Source of the DNA: Mangrovimonas xylaniphaga
Lineage (GTDB): Bacteria; Bacteroidota; Bacteroidia; Flavobacteriales; Flavobacteriaceae
Direction: 5' to 3'
Assembly: GCF_001280435.1 (NCBI RefSeq)
Contig: NZ_LBIP01000013.1
Span: 868,001-932,000, forward strand
DNA length: 64,000 nucleotides
The position numbers were made by a program, and so were the translations under genes. Below are positions 36,087-45,582 of this stretch, piece after piece. The notes beneath the pieces were generated by a model that saw only the letters and a list, made by a program, of their open reading frames with translations, had not been told where the DNA came from and did no database searches. The number at the start of each line of letters is the position of its first letter. Within the stretch, counting starts at the first letter, position 1.

Positions 36087-37418
36087 CTATAAATTTCTTA
36101 CTGCCTCTTTAAATTGACGCCCTCTATCTTCGTAGTTTTCGAACAAATCGAAACTAGCGCAAGCAGGCGACAACAATACATTATCTCCAGCTTCGGCCAA
36201 TTTGTAGGCCATTTTAACCGCTTCGGTCATACTTTGAGTTTCTACAATAACATCAACCATCCCCGAAAAACTATCCAATAACTTTTGATTGTCAACCCCT
36301 AAACAAATGATAGCTTTTACCCTTTCGTTTACAAAACGATACAACTCATTATAATTATTCCCTTTATCTTCACCTCCAACAATCCATACCGTAGGCGCAT
36401 CCATGCTTTCCAATGCAAAATAGGTAGCGTTTACATTGGTTGCTTTAGAATCGTTAATGTATTGCACCTTGTTAATCTTAAGCACATTCTCCAAACGATG
36501 TTCTACACCTTGGAAATTCTCCAAACTTTCGCGTACCGTTTGTTTTCTAATTCTTAATAAATGTGCTACTGTTGATGCCGCCATGGCATTTTTCACATTG
36601 TGTTTACCTTCCAGTGCTATACTTTTTGTAGGCATAATAATAGGGTTGTTATCAATTGTTATTATAATATTTTCATTGTCTAAATAGGCGCCATTCTCTA
36701 ATGTCTTCGTCAAAGAAAACGGCAATAATCTTGATTGAACAGGATGTTTCTCCAACCATTCATTGATTACTTCATCATCGGCGTCGTAGATTAAGTAATC
36801 ATCCTTAGTCTGATTCATGACAATCCTAAATTTGGATGCGATATAATTTTCAAACTTATAATCGTATCTATCCAAATGGTCAGGCGTAATGTTGGTGATC
36901 ACGGCAATATGCGGTTTGAAATCCACGATATCGTCCAGTTGAAAACTACTAATCTCCAAAACATAGTTTGGATAGTCCTTTTCCAAAATCTGTTTTGCAA
37001 AACTATCACCTATGTTTCCTGCCAATCCAATTTCCAGTTCCTGTTTGAGAATGTGATGGGTTAACGACGCGGTAGTTGTTTTACCATTACTCCCTGTGAT
37101 TCCGACGATAGTTGCATCCGTATATCTTGATGCAAATTCTATTTCCGAAATCACGGGAACGCTGGCTGCTATTAATCGTCCTACCAAATTCACTTTATTA
37201 GGAATACCTGGACTTTTCATTACTAGGTCTGCATTGAGAATCTTAGCCTCGGTGTGCTGCTCTTCCTCCCAATCAATCTCATGATGTATAAGAACCTGTT
37301 TATATTTTTCTTTTATTTTTCCCTTATCGGAAACAAATACTTCAAAACCTTTCGCTTTTCCTAAAAGTGCCGTTCCTACGCCACTTTCGCCGCCTCCAAG
37401 AATGACCAATCGCTTCAT
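36087..37418 (-). CDS. murD: UDP-N-acetylmuramoyl-L-alanine-D-glutamate ligase
   Basis: It adds D-glutamate to UDP-MurNAc-L-Ala. The 443-residue protein has the N-terminal GGGESGVGTALL (8-19), the ATP loop GSNGKTTTA (109-117), the NITPDHLDRY motif and the Mur C-terminal domain with INDSKATNVNATYFAL, which is diagnostic for MurD. It directly follows mraY without a gap. Confidence 0.96.
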   Translation of the reverse strand: MKRLVILGGGESGVGTALLGKAKGFEVFVSDKGKIKEKYKQVLIHHEIDWEEEQHTEAKILNADLVMKSPGIPNKVNLVGRLIAASVPVISEIEFASRYTDATIVGITGSNGKTTTASLTHHILKQELEIGLAGNIGDSFAKQILEKDYPNYVLEISSFQLDDIVDFKPHIAVITNITPDHLDRYDYKFENYIASKFRIVMNQTKDDYLIYDADDEVINEWLEKHPVQSRLLPFSLTKTLENGAYLDNENIIITIDNNPIIMPTKSIALEGKHNVKNAMAASTVAHLLRIRKQTVRESLENFQGVEHRLENVLKINKVQYINDSKATNVNATYFALESMDAPTVWIVGGEDKGNNYNELYRFVNERVKAIICLGVDNQKLLDSFSGMVDVIVETQSMTEAVKMAYKLAEAGDNVLLSPACASFDLFENYEDRGRQFKEAVRNL

Positions 37419-38660
37419 CTATCTAATTTTCAAGGTCACTATGGACAGAATGGCCAACAATATTCCCACAATCCAAAATCGGGTTACAATCTTACTTTCA
37501 TGATATCCCGATTTCTGATAATGGTGGTGCAAAGGCGACATCTTAAAAATGCGTCGACCTTCACCAAATTTCTTCTTGGTATATTTGAAATAACTCACCT
37601 GCAATACCACAGATAAATTTTCAGCAAGGAAGATTCCACACAACACAGGAATCAACCACTCCTTTCTTACTGCAATTGCAATCACAGCTATAATTCCTCC
37701 AATGGTTAAACTACCGGTATCCCCCATAAACACTTGGGCAGGATAGGTGTTGTACCACAAGAACCCAATTAACGCTCCAACAAATGCCGTGATGTAAATG
37801 GTAATTTCCTCCACCCGTGGGATGTACATAATATTGAGATAATCGGAGAAAATAATGTTACCCGACACCCATGCAAAAATTCCCAAAGTGAGCACTATGA
37901 TGGCCGAAGTTCCCGCTGCCAAACCATCAATCCCATCAGTAAGGTTAGCACCATTGGATACTGCCGTAATGATAAAAATGGCCACGATTACAAACACTAT
38001 CCAGGCGTATTGCTTTAAATCTGGGTGGATCCAAGTAATCAAATCGGCATAATCAAACTCGTTACCCTTCACAAAAGGAATTGTGGTTTTTGTTGATTTC
38101 TCCTCCTCCTGAAACAACTTTGAAGGCAGCACATTTGGATCTTCCATCAAAATTTCCTGTTGTTGAGCAACCGGCAATTTCTCCTTAATAGTAACATGGT
38201 CATTAAAGTAAAGCGTGGTTCCTACAATAATCCCAAGACCCACTTGTCCCAACACTTTAAAACGGCCTTTTAACCCTTCTTTATCGTTTTTGAATTTCTT
38301 GATATAATCATCAATAAACCCTATTGTTCCCATCCAAACTGTGGTGACGATCAACAACAAAATATAAACGTTATCCAACTTAGCCAATAAGAGCACTGGA
38401 ATCAAAGTCGCCATAATGATAATGATTCCCCCCATAGTTGGTGTTCCCGCCTTTTCAACCTGTCCCTCCAGACCTAGATCCCTAATAGTTTCACCTACTT
38501 GCTGTCTGCGAAGGAAATTGATGATACGCTTTCCATAGATGGTAGAAATCAACAGAGACAAAATAATCGCTATAGCTGCCCTGAATGTTAAATACCCAAA
38601 GAGTGATGCCCCAGGAAACTGGAATTCTTTTTCTAAATATTCGAATAGGTAATACAACAT
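37419..38660 (-). CDS. mraY: Phospho-N-acetylmuramoyl-pentapeptide-transferase
   Basis: This polytopic enzyme links the muramyl pentapeptide to undecaprenyl phosphate (lipid I). Visible motifs are the catalytic [34 protein letters not shown] and the [12 protein letters not shown] loop. At 413 residues it exceeds E. coli MraY (360). The extra part is a hydrophilic loop around residues 165-205 ([20 protein letters not shown] and following) before a membrane helix, as in other Bacteroidota. It lies 10 bp after murE. Confidence 0.96.
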   Translation of the reverse strand: MLYYLFEYLEKEFQFPGASLFGYLTFRAAIAIILSLLISTIYGKRIINFLRRQQVGETIRDLGLEGQVEKAGTPTMGGIIIIMATLIPVLLLAKLDNVYILLLIVTTVWMGTIGFIDDYIKKFKNDKEGLKGRFKVLGQVGLGIIVGTTLYFNDHVTIKEKLPVAQQQEILMEDPNVLPSKLFQEEEKSTKTTIPFVKGNEFDYADLITWIHPDLKQYAWIVFVIVAIFIITAVSNGANLTDGIDGLAAGTSAIIVLTLGIFAWVSGNIIFSDYLNIMYIPRVEEITIYITAFVGALIGFLWYNTYPAQVFMGDTGSLTIGGIIAVIAIAVRKEWLIPVLCGIFLAENLSVVLQVSYFKYTKKKFGEGRRIFKMSPLHHHYQKSGYHESKIVTRFWIVGILLAILSIVTLKIR

Positions 38661-38670
38661 TGGTAACTTC

Positions 38671-40134
38671 TTATTTTTTCAACTGTTTTAAAAAATCCTT
38701 CACTATTTCGTAATCATCAAAATCAAAGCGCTCGCCTTTGATTTCCTGATAAGTTTCATGCCCCTTTCCAGCTACCAAGATGATATCGTTGGGCTGCGCC
38801 ATTTGACATGCTGCTTTAATGGCTTGTTTTCTATCTACAATAGACAGGGTTTTTTTGAAATTTTGCGGCTCCACACCTTTTTCAATCTCCTCGATAATGG
38901 TTTCTGGCACCTCACTTCTAGGGTTGTCACTTGTAAAAATGACCTTGGTACTTAAAGCCGAAGCAATATGTCCCATTTTAGGACGCTTGGTTTTATCCCT
39001 ATCGCCACCACAGCCCACAACCGTAATCAACTCTTCATTCTTGGTCCTGATACTATTGATAGTTTCCAACACATTTTTCAAGGCATCGGGCGTATGCGCA
39101 TAATCTACAATAGCCGTAATTTTATCTTCGGAAACAAAATATTGGAAACGTCCACTAACACTCTCCAACTGACTCACCAACTGAAGCACCTCAACAGTTT
39201 CCAACCCCAAAAGTTTGGCAGTTCCGTAAATAGCCAAAATATTGTAGGCATTGAAATTCCCAATCAAACGCGTCCACACTTCATTGTCATCCAGTTTCAA
39301 CAACAGACCTCCAAATTGGTTTTCCAATATTTTCGCCTTAAAATCAGCATACGATTTTAGAGCGTATGTATATTTTTTAGCTTGGGTATTCTGCAACATT
39401 ACCAAGCCATTTTTATCGTCAATATTCACCAAAGCAAAAGCCGTTTTTGGCAACTGATCGAAGAACATTTTTTTTACATCGCGATATTCCGCAAATGTTT
39501 TATGGTAATCTAAATGATCATGCGTAAGATTTGTAAAAATCCCTCCTAGAAAATGAAGCCCTTCCGTTCTACTTTGATGAATTCCATGAGAGCTCACCTC
39601 CATAAAACAAAACTCCACACCTTCCTCATTCATCTCCTTCAAATACTTGTTGATAGTCAGAGAATCTGGCGTTGTATGGGTCGCCTTATATTCCTTATCA
39701 TCCACCAAAATTTTCACTGTAGACAATAAGCCCACTTTAAAGCCTGCCTTTTTGAATAATTGATACAATAAGGTAGACACGGTAGTCTTTCCGTTAGTCC
39801 CTGTTACCCCAACCAACTTCAAATTTTCAGATGGATTACCGTAATAATTGGCCGCCATAAAAGCCAAGGCCTTATTGGCATTTTCCACTTCTATATAAGT
39901 AACACTCTCCTTCAACTCCTTTGGTAAGGCCTCACAAACAACCGCTACCGCACCATCGTTAATTGCCTTTTCAATAAACTCATGACCATCAACTACGGTT
40001 CCCTTGATAGCAATAAACACATCATTCTTCTTGATTTTACGAGAATCAAAATGAATTTCAGCCACCTCAACAGCAGTACTTCCTACCACTGCGTTTATGG
40101 TCACTTTATATAATATGTCCTTTAGCTCTATCAT
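38671..40134 (-). CDS. murE: UDP-MurNAc-tripeptide synthetase MurE (meso-DAP type)
   Basis: It adds the third stem residue to UDP-MurNAc-L-Ala-D-Glu. The 487-residue protein has the P-loop GTNGKTTVS (112-120), the STTPDSL-like segment THTTPDSL, and DYAHTPDAL. The C-terminal domain carries TSDNPRSE; the DNPR tetrad is the marker for meso-diaminopimelate specificity, so the wall should be of the mDAP type. Its start overlaps the ftsI stop by one base. Confidence 0.95.
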   Translation of the reverse strand: MIELKDILYKVTINAVVGSTAVEVAEIHFDSRKIKKNDVFIAIKGTVVDGHEFIEKAINDGAVAVVCEALPKELKESVTYIEVENANKALAFMAANYYGNPSENLKLVGVTGTNGKTTVSTLLYQLFKKAGFKVGLLSTVKILVDDKEYKATHTTPDSLTINKYLKEMNEEGVEFCFMEVSSHGIHQSRTEGLHFLGGIFTNLTHDHLDYHKTFAEYRDVKKMFFDQLPKTAFALVNIDDKNGLVMLQNTQAKKYTYALKSYADFKAKILENQFGGLLLKLDDNEVWTRLIGNFNAYNILAIYGTAKLLGLETVEVLQLVSQLESVSGRFQYFVSEDKITAIVDYAHTPDALKNVLETINSIRTKNEELITVVGCGGDRDKTKRPKMGHIASALSTKVIFTSDNPRSEVPETIIEEIEKGVEPQNFKKTLSIVDRKQAIKAACQMAQPNDIILVAGKGHETYQEIKGERFDFDDYEIVKDFLKQLKK

Positions 40135-42143
40135 TAAATATTCAATACTACCGTTTGGTTAGGTGCTATTTTCACACCCTTATCAATTGACTGTTTTCTC
40201 ACATCCCCAACGCCGTCAACCTTCACTTTTAATCCCATATTTTCCAAAAGGGCCATGGCATCCATAACCGGCATCCCTACCACATTTGGCATGATTGTTT
40301 TATAGGTTTTAGCTACTTCATAGTACGTTTCAAAATCCTTTTCAGCCTTTGCATCGGCAAACTCTAATTGCTCAACTTCATCTATCAAAGGCGTATCGGT
40401 AAAGATTTTCTGTGCAATCTTTTTAAACACCGGACCAGAAACATCTGCCCCATAGTACCCTACGCTTTTATCTGGCTCATGAATCACCACAATGCATGAA
40501 TACTTCGGATTCTCTGCAGGAAAAAAACCAGCAAAAGAAGAGATATAATTCAGCTTCTCTTTATTTCTATAGTCCTTCTGACAAGTCCCCGTTTTTCCAG
40601 CCATGGAAAAATTTGGAGAATACAATCCATGTCCTGTACCATGTCTTTTCTCTACTACATTCTTCAACAACTGAGTCACCTTAGCCACTGTTTCTTCAGA
40701 ACATATTTGAGGATTAATTACCTCCTTCTTAAAAGGAACGATGGTTTTATCAAACTCTCTCACTTCCTTCAAAAACTGAGGCCTCACCATTTCCCCTCCA
40801 TTAGCAATGGCATTATAAAATGTCAATGTCTGTAAAGGCGTAAACGACACCCCATATCCATAAGCCATCCATTGCAAAGCAATTCCACTCCATCTATTCT
40901 TGTCATCCGGATGCGGAATAACAGGCTCACCTTCCCCCGAAATGGAAATGGGCAACCCTAGCTTTTGGTTCAGATTCATACTATAAAGATGCTCCACAAA
41001 CTTCTTAGGATTCTTACGATAATGCTTATCAATTGCCGACACAATTCCCGTATTGGAAGAGACCTCAAATGCTTTTGCTATAGAGATTTTCCCATAGCCC
41101 CCTCTTTTAGAATCCCTCACCTTTTTCCCATAAAATGACAACACACCGTTTTGAGTATCCACCACATCACTAGTATCAATCACCTTATCTTCTAAAGCTG
41201 CCGTAACCGCCATCAATTTAAAAGTAGACCCCGGTTCATGCGATTCCCAAACCGCATAGTTCCTACGCTCATAATAATATCCCTCTGGATTTCTTCCAAG
41301 ATTAGCAATAGCTTTCACCTCTCCCGTTTTAGTCTCCATCACTACAACACAACCATGATCTGCCTTATATTTTTCCAATTGCTCCAATAAGGCATGATGT
41401 GCAATATCCTGTATATTCACATCTATAGTTGTATACACATCATAACCGTCCTGAGGCTCCACCTCATTATAATCAGCAATTGGCTTCCATTGTCCGTTGC
41501 CAATTTTTTGTTTAAGTCTGTGACCGTTAACACCACTTAAATACTCTTCCCCGTACGCTCCATCTATCCCCGCTCTCGTTACGTTCCCGTCACTATCAAC
41601 TTTTTCATACCCAATGGAACGATGTGCAATAGCACCCATTGGGTGCTCGCGACGTGTAGTTTGCTCTACGATCAATCCTCCTTTATAAGCTCCAAGGTTT
41701 AACATTGGAAAATTCCTAATCCTGATATAATTGGAGTAACTAATATTTCGAGCTATTAAATAGTAGCGATTTTTATTGGCTCGCGCCTTCCTTAATGAGT
41801 TTTGATACAAGGCCGAAGGTTTCCCCGAATATTTTGCCAAGGAATCACAAAGCGGAATCAAATACTTTTCAAACGTACGCGCTGAAGGTGTCAAGGCATC
41901 AAACCTAATATCGTACTTAGGAATAGAGGTTGCCAACAAACTACCATCTGCAGAATATACATTCCCCCTGTTTGCTGGAATTTCAACATTCTTAACGGTT
42001 CGCTTTTCTGCCAAATCACGGTACTTCTCCCCTTGCACAAACTGAATCACAAACAGCTTGAACACCACGGCAAGCACAAAGACAAACATGGTCCCCGCCA
42101 CAAAATACAATCTGTTCAATATGTTCTTTTCCGTCACTGCCAC
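40134..42143 (-). CDS. ftsI: Septal transpeptidase (FtsI/PBP3 type) with C-terminal PASTA domain
   Basis: This 669-residue class B penicillin-binding protein crosslinks septal peptidoglycan. There is one N-terminal membrane helix (about 12-36) and a dimerisation domain from about 50. The transpeptidase motifs are S306-T-F-K309, SSN (362-364) and KTG (517-519). A PASTA domain (about 611-669, MPNVVGMPVMDAMALLENMG) closes the protein; PASTA is absent from E. coli FtsI but common on FtsI homologues of Bacteroidota and on Gram-positive PBPs. It follows ftsL by 4 bp. Confidence 0.94.
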   Translation of the reverse strand: MAVTEKNILNRLYFVAGTMFVFVLAVVFKLFVIQFVQGEKYRDLAEKRTVKNVEIPANRGNVYSADGSLLATSIPKYDIRFDALTPSARTFEKYLIPLCDSLAKYSGKPSALYQNSLRKARANKNRYYLIARNISYSNYIRIRNFPMLNLGAYKGGLIVEQTTRREHPMGAIAHRSIGYEKVDSDGNVTRAGIDGAYGEEYLSGVNGHRLKQKIGNGQWKPIADYNEVEPQDGYDVYTTIDVNIQDIAHHALLEQLEKYKADHGCVVVMETKTGEVKAIANLGRNPEGYYYERRNYAVWESHEPGSTFKLMAVTAALEDKVIDTSDVVDTQNGVLSFYGKKVRDSKRGGYGKISIAKAFEVSSNTGIVSAIDKHYRKNPKKFVEHLYSMNLNQKLGLPISISGEGEPVIPHPDDKNRWSGIALQWMAYGYGVSFTPLQTLTFYNAIANGGEMVRPQFLKEVREFDKTIVPFKKEVINPQICSEETVAKVTQLLKNVVEKRHGTGHGLYSPNFSMAGKTGTCQKDYRNKEKLNYISSFAGFFPAENPKYSCIVVIHEPDKSVGYYGADVSGPVFKKIAQKIFTDTPLIDEVEQLEFADAKAEKDFETYYEVAKTYKTIMPNVVGMPVMDAMALLENMGLKVKVDGVGDVRKQSIDKGVKIAPNQTVVLNI

Positions 42144-42147
42144 TAGA

Positions 42148-42465
42148 CTATTCCTGCGATTTTACTTTTATTTTTCTTGGAGGGATTTCTGAAGGCACCA
42201 CTCCTTTTACTGCCATTTCCTTTACTATGGAAGATTCCATCTTCAATCTCATTAATTGCGAACGTCCATCTACAAATGCCGAACGCAACTCCTTTACCTC
42301 ATTATTCAAACGTGCAATCTCATGCACTTTCTTATCGGCACTGTGTGAACTTGCAATCATAATTAGCGCCAAGACAGAAATAAAAATGATAACTCTCCAA
42401 TTTTTAAAAGAATCATCACTCACCAAAAACTTCCCTTTCAGAATACTATAAACGTTGTTCTTCAT
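42148..42465 (-). CDS. ftsL: FtsL-like cell division protein
   Basis: This small 105-residue bitopic membrane protein has a cytoplasmic N-terminus (1-22), one membrane helix (WRVIIFISVLALIMIASSHS, about 23-42) and a periplasmic coiled-coil region (EIARLNNEVKELRSAFVDGRSQLMRLK). This is the FtsL/FtsB plan; the protein would form a complex with FtsQ and a DivIC/FtsB partner to activate FtsWI. Sequence conservation is low, and the call rests on topology and its fixed place between rsmH (4-bp overlap) and ftsI. Confidence 0.87.
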   Translation of the reverse strand: MKNNVYSILKGKFLVSDDSFKNWRVIIFISVLALIMIASSHSADKKVHEIARLNNEVKELRSAFVDGRSQLMRLKMESSIVKEMAVKGVVPSEIPPRKIKVKSQE

Positions 42466-43367
42466 AGTTTCTCCGCAATTCTTAATTTAGCACTCCTGGC
42501 CCTACTATTCTGAGCTATCTCTGCTTTCGTTGGCACAATCAACCCGCCTACCTTTTTTAATGGAACTTCAAAATTCCCAAACATATCACGCTCTGGCTCT
42601 CCTTCAAACAGTCCATTTCTTATAAATCGTTTCACCAACCTATCTTCCAAAGAATGATAGGATATAAAACTCAAACGCCCACCTTGTTTCAACAATTCAG
42701 GCATTTGCAACAACAATTCCTTCAACACTTCAATCTCTTGGTTCACCTCAATACGAATGGCCTGATAAATTTGAGCCAACATTTTATTCTCATTTTTATG
42801 CCCCAAGAAACGCTTCAACACTTCCTTTAGTTGCTCACTTGTTTTTATAGGCTCACTTTTTCTCGCCTCCACAATGACCCTCGCCATTGCAGGAGCTTGA
42901 CGCAACTCCCCATACTGAAGAAGCACATTCTTTATTTCTTCCTCTTCATAATCATTCACCACATTATATGCCGAAAGCATCCCCTTTTGGTTCATGCGCA
43001 TATCAAGGTCCGCTTCAAAACGTGTAGAAAAACCGCGTTCCGCCACATCAAATTGATGAGAAGACACTCCAAAATCCGCCAAAACACCATCTACTTCTTT
43101 CACGCCGTAAAACCTTAAAAAACGCTTGATAAATCTAAAATTCTCATTTATCAACGTAAACCGAGGATCGTCGATAGCATTCGCCAAAGCATCCTGATCC
43201 TGATCAAAAGCAAACAACTTCCCGTCCGGCCCCAAACGACTTAAAATCTCCCTACTATGCCCTCCACCTCCAAAGGTGACATCTACATATACACCATCAG
43301 GCTTAATATTTAAGCCATCAACAGTTTCCTTTAACAATACCGGATTATGATATTCCATACTCGTCAT
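42462..43367 (-). CDS. rsmH: 16S rRNA (cytosine1402-N4)-methyltransferase
   Basis: This 301-residue SAM-dependent enzyme (MraW) methylates N4 of C1402 in the ribosomal P site. It shows the SAM loop VDVTFGGGGHSREIL (28-42), DGVLADFGVSSHQFD and the C-terminal SYHSLEDRLVKRFIR, all family signatures. The start could also be Met4 (43358), which gives the more common MEYHNPVLL beginning. It overlaps the mraZ 3' end by 23 bp. Confidence 0.95.
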   Translation of the reverse strand: MTSMEYHNPVLLKETVDGLNIKPDGVYVDVTFGGGGHSREILSRLGPDGKLFAFDQDQDALANAIDDPRFTLINENFRFIKRFLRFYGVKEVDGVLADFGVSSHQFDVAERGFSTRFEADLDMRMNQKGMLSAYNVVNDYEEEEIKNVLLQYGELRQAPAMARVIVEARKSEPIKTSEQLKEVLKRFLGHKNENKMLAQIYQAIRIEVNQEIEVLKELLLQMPELLKQGGRLSFISYHSLEDRLVKRFIRNGLFEGEPERDMFGNFEVPLKKVGGLIVPTKAEIAQNSRARSAKLRIAEKL

Positions 43368-43812
43368 CTTGTCCCATTACCTCTTCAGCCAAATCCGCAA
43401 AATCATCAGCCGCTTCGTTTATAGATTGCTCATACTTATCCTTATCCCAAATTTCAATGATATTAATTGACGAAGACAGAACCACCTCTTTAGAGATACC
43501 TGAGAATACAATTAAATCCTTCGGAATAAGCAAACGGCCCGCAGCATCTACCTCCACTACTTTCACACCCGCCGTAAAACGTCTAATAAAATCGTTGGTC
43601 TTTTTCTTAAACCTGTTAAGTTTGCCTACCTTTTGCATGAGCGCCTCCCATTCTGACATTGGATACAATTCCAAGCAAGAATCGAATACCGCTCGCTTAA
43701 GCACGAAACCGTCCTGAGACAATTGAGAAAGCTGCTTTTTCAGCGCAGAAGGTAACATAAGCCTACCTTTGGCATCAACTTTACATTCGTATGTTCCTAT
43801 TAATGAATTCAA
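43345..43812 (-). CDS. mraZ: Transcriptional regulator MraZ
   Basis: This 155-residue protein carries two SpoVT/AbrB-type beta domains, each with the DAKGRLMLP or DAAGRLLIP motif. MraZ forms ring-shaped oligomers and represses the dcw operon by binding upstream GTGG repeats. No ATG exists at the 5' end. A GTG at 43869 lies inside the operator boxes and upstream of the -7 element, so it would not be transcribed. The TTG at 43812 gives the family-typical start (M)NSLIGTYECKVDAKGRL and the usual length. It is the first gene of the cluster. Start confidence is lower than that of the family call. Confidence 0.88.
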   Translation of the reverse strand: MNSLIGTYECKVDAKGRLMLPSALKKQLSQLSQDGFVLKRAVFDSCLELYPMSEWEALMQKVGKLNRFKKKTNDFIRRFTAGVKVVEVDAAGRLLIPKDLIVFSGISKEVVLSSSINIIEIWDKDKYEQSINEAADDFADLAEEVMGQDDEYGIS

Positions 43813-43845
43813 AACGACCGGCTTATACTGCAAACGATAACAATT

Positions 43846-43853
43846 CAAATATA
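43846..43853 (-). promoter_or_regulatory. -7 element of the dcw operon promoter (TATATTTG)
   Basis: On the minus strand TATATTTG fits TAnnTTTG exactly. Transcription would begin near 43839, leaving a leader of about 27 nt before the TTG at 43812. The -33 position falls within the MraZ boxes, and no perfect TTG is there, so the promoter may be weak or activator-dependent. Confidence 0.55.
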
Positions 43854-43863
43854 TTGAAAAATT

Positions 43864-43890
43864 TACCACATTTTACCACATTCTACCACT
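43864..43890 (-). promoter_or_regulatory. Candidate MraZ operator: three GTGGTA boxes at 10-bp spacing
   Basis: On the minus strand, AGTGGTAGA, TGTGGTAAA and TGTGGTAAA repeat with an exact 10-bp period, one helical turn. MraZ proteins studied elsewhere bind three or four direct G-rich repeats (TGGGN-like) with the same 10-bp spacing before mraZ. The boxes overlap the expected -33 region, which fits repression. Confidence 0.8.
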
Positions 43891-44192
43891 TTTGTTAATA
43901 ATTTCTATATTATGAAGCATTTAACCGTCAAAGCGCAGACAGGTAAAACAGCTAAATATTTTAGCTTCAAGCCCTTGAATTGTTCATAACATTTGACTTT
44001 CGACGACCCTAAAATGTTAACAATAAAACACCATTTTTCTCCACTTCAACCACCACACATACCTATATTCCAACCGCAAAAAAACAGAGAAAACCGTAAT
44101 TGAATTTTACAGGATTTCATAATCAAAAAACAGTACGAATAATCAGATAAATACCTATATTTGCTTTTGATGAAGATGACTAACCTATATAC
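43891..44192. other. Divergent intergenic region between mraZ and the hydrolase gene
   Basis: About 300 bp separate the dcw operon from the plus-strand hydrolase gene. Besides the MraZ boxes and the two -7 elements at its borders I see no gene or strong hairpin in it. Confidence 0.6.
44156..44163 (+). promoter_or_regulatory. -7 element (TATATTTG) before the alpha/beta hydrolase gene
   Basis: TATATTTG matches TAnnTTTG and lies 29 bp before the ATG at 44193, with transcription expected near 44170. No clear -33 TTG is seen at the right distance. Confidence 0.45.
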
Positions 44193-44957
44193 ATGAAGCA
44201 CCTTTTAAAAACAGAGAAAAACTATAATTACATTGAAGTTGGAGAAGGAAAGCCTATAGTTGTTTTACACGGGTTAATGGGTGGACTTAGCAATTTTGAC
44301 GCTGTTACCCGCCATTTTAGCAACAAAGGCTACAAGGTCATCATCCCCGAGCTACCAATTTACACCATGTCTTTACTTAAAACCAACGTTAAGAGTTTTG
44401 CAAAGTATCTACATGATTTTATAGCACACAAACAACTTGACGAAGTGATTTTGTTAGGCAACTCCCTAGGAGGCCATATTGGGTTATACCACACCAAACT
44501 TTTCCCTGAAAAAGTAAAAGCACTTATCATTACAGGAAGTTCTGGACTTTACGAAAGCGCCATGGGAAGTGGTTATACCAAGCGAAGTGACTACGAAGTA
44601 ATCAAGAAAAAAGCACAGGATGTATTTTACGATCCAGAAGTTGCTACTAAAGAAATTGTTGATGAAGTTTACGAAACGGTAAACGACAGAAATAAGTTGG
44701 TAAAAACTTTAGCCATTGCCAAAAGTGCCATCAGACACAATATGGCTAAAGACCTACCATACATGGAAACACCTACTTGCATTATTTGGGGGAAAAACGA
44801 TACAGTTACTCCTCCTGAAGTTGCTGAGGAATTCCACTCGCTCCTACCCGACTCTACCCTATATTGGATTGACAAATGTGGCCACGCAGCCATGATGGAG
44901 CATCCAACTGAATTCAATGCCATTTTAGACAAATGGCTTACTGAAAGAAATTTTTAA
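44193..44957 (+). CDS. Alpha/beta fold hydrolase
   Basis: This 254-residue cytoplasmic hydrolase has the oxyanion-hole segment VVLHGLMGG (23-31), the nucleophile elbow GNSLGG (Ser91 at 89-94), the acid in IIWGKNDTVTPPE and the catalytic His in DKCGHAAMMEHP. The fold covers esterases, C-C hydrolases and haloperoxidase-like enzymes; the substrate is not predictable. It lies 9 bp before engB and is probably co-transcribed with it. Confidence 0.88.
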   Translation: MKHLLKTEKNYNYIEVGEGKPIVVLHGLMGGLSNFDAVTRHFSNKGYKVIIPELPIYTMSLLKTNVKSFAKYLHDFIAHKQLDEVILLGNSLGGHIGLYHTKLFPEKVKALIITGSSGLYESAMGSGYTKRSDYEVIKKKAQDVFYDPEVATKEIVDEVYETVNDRNKLVKTLAIAKSAIRHNMAKDLPYMETPTCIIWGKNDTVTPPEVAEEFHSLLPDSTLYWIDKCGHAAMMEHPTEFNAILDKWLTERNF

Positions 44958-44966
44958 AAAAAAGTA

Positions 44967-45581
44967 ATGTTAATCAAAACCGCTGAATTTATCATCAGTA
45001 ATTCCGACGTTTCCAAATGTCCGAAGGACCCTATTCCAGAATACGCTTTTATTGGAAGAAGTAATGTTGGAAAATCCTCATTGATCAACATGCTTACCAA
45101 CCATAAAAGTCTTGCAAAGACTTCTGGAAGGCCAGGAAAGACACAATTGATCAATCACTTTTTGATCAACAAGAATTGGTTTTTGGTCGATTTACCTGGT
45201 TACGGTTACGCTAGAGTCTCCAAAACAGCTAAGAAAAAATTTCAAAAATTCATCACCAACTATTTTGAGCAACGCCAACAATTGGTATCGGCATTTGTGT
45301 TGGTAGACATTCGTCATGAACCCCAGAAAATTGATATGGAGTTCATGGAGTACTTAGGAGAAAATGGCATTCCATTTTCTATTATCTTCACAAAAGCCGA
45401 CAAGCTTAAGCCAATGGCCATTGAAAGAAACGTTGAAGCATACACTAAAGAAATGCTCAAAGTTTGGGAAGAAATGCCTCCTTATTTCATTACATCCTCC
45501 AGCAAAACCATTGGTCGTGACGAACTCTTGAATTTTATTCAAGACACCAATACCGAAATCAATAATTTAAAAAACCAATAA
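44967..45581 (+). CDS. engB: Ribosome biogenesis GTP-binding protein YsxC/EngB
   Basis: This 204-residue Era/TrmE-type GTPase is needed for assembly of the large ribosomal subunit. G1 is GRSNVGKS (30-37), G2 lies in the [11 protein letters not shown] stretch, G3 is DLPGYGYA, G4 TKADKL and G5 TSSSK. Length and motifs are typical. Its stop is one base from the stop of the convergent ABC permease gene, leaving no room for a separate terminator. Confidence 0.95.
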   Translation: MLIKTAEFIISNSDVSKCPKDPIPEYAFIGRSNVGKSSLINMLTNHKSLAKTSGRPGKTQLINHFLINKNWFLVDLPGYGYARVSKTAKKKFQKFITNYFEQRQQLVSAFVLVDIRHEPQKIDMEFMEYLGENGIPFSIIFTKADKLKPMAIERNVEAYTKEMLKVWEEMPPYFITSSSKTIGRDELLNFIQDTNTEINNLKNQ

Positions 45582-45582
45582 T

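Noticed and set aside
43813-43869. mraZ starting at the GTG at 43869
   Set aside because: That codon is inside the repeat boxes and upstream of the -7 element, and it adds 19 residues not expected in the family.
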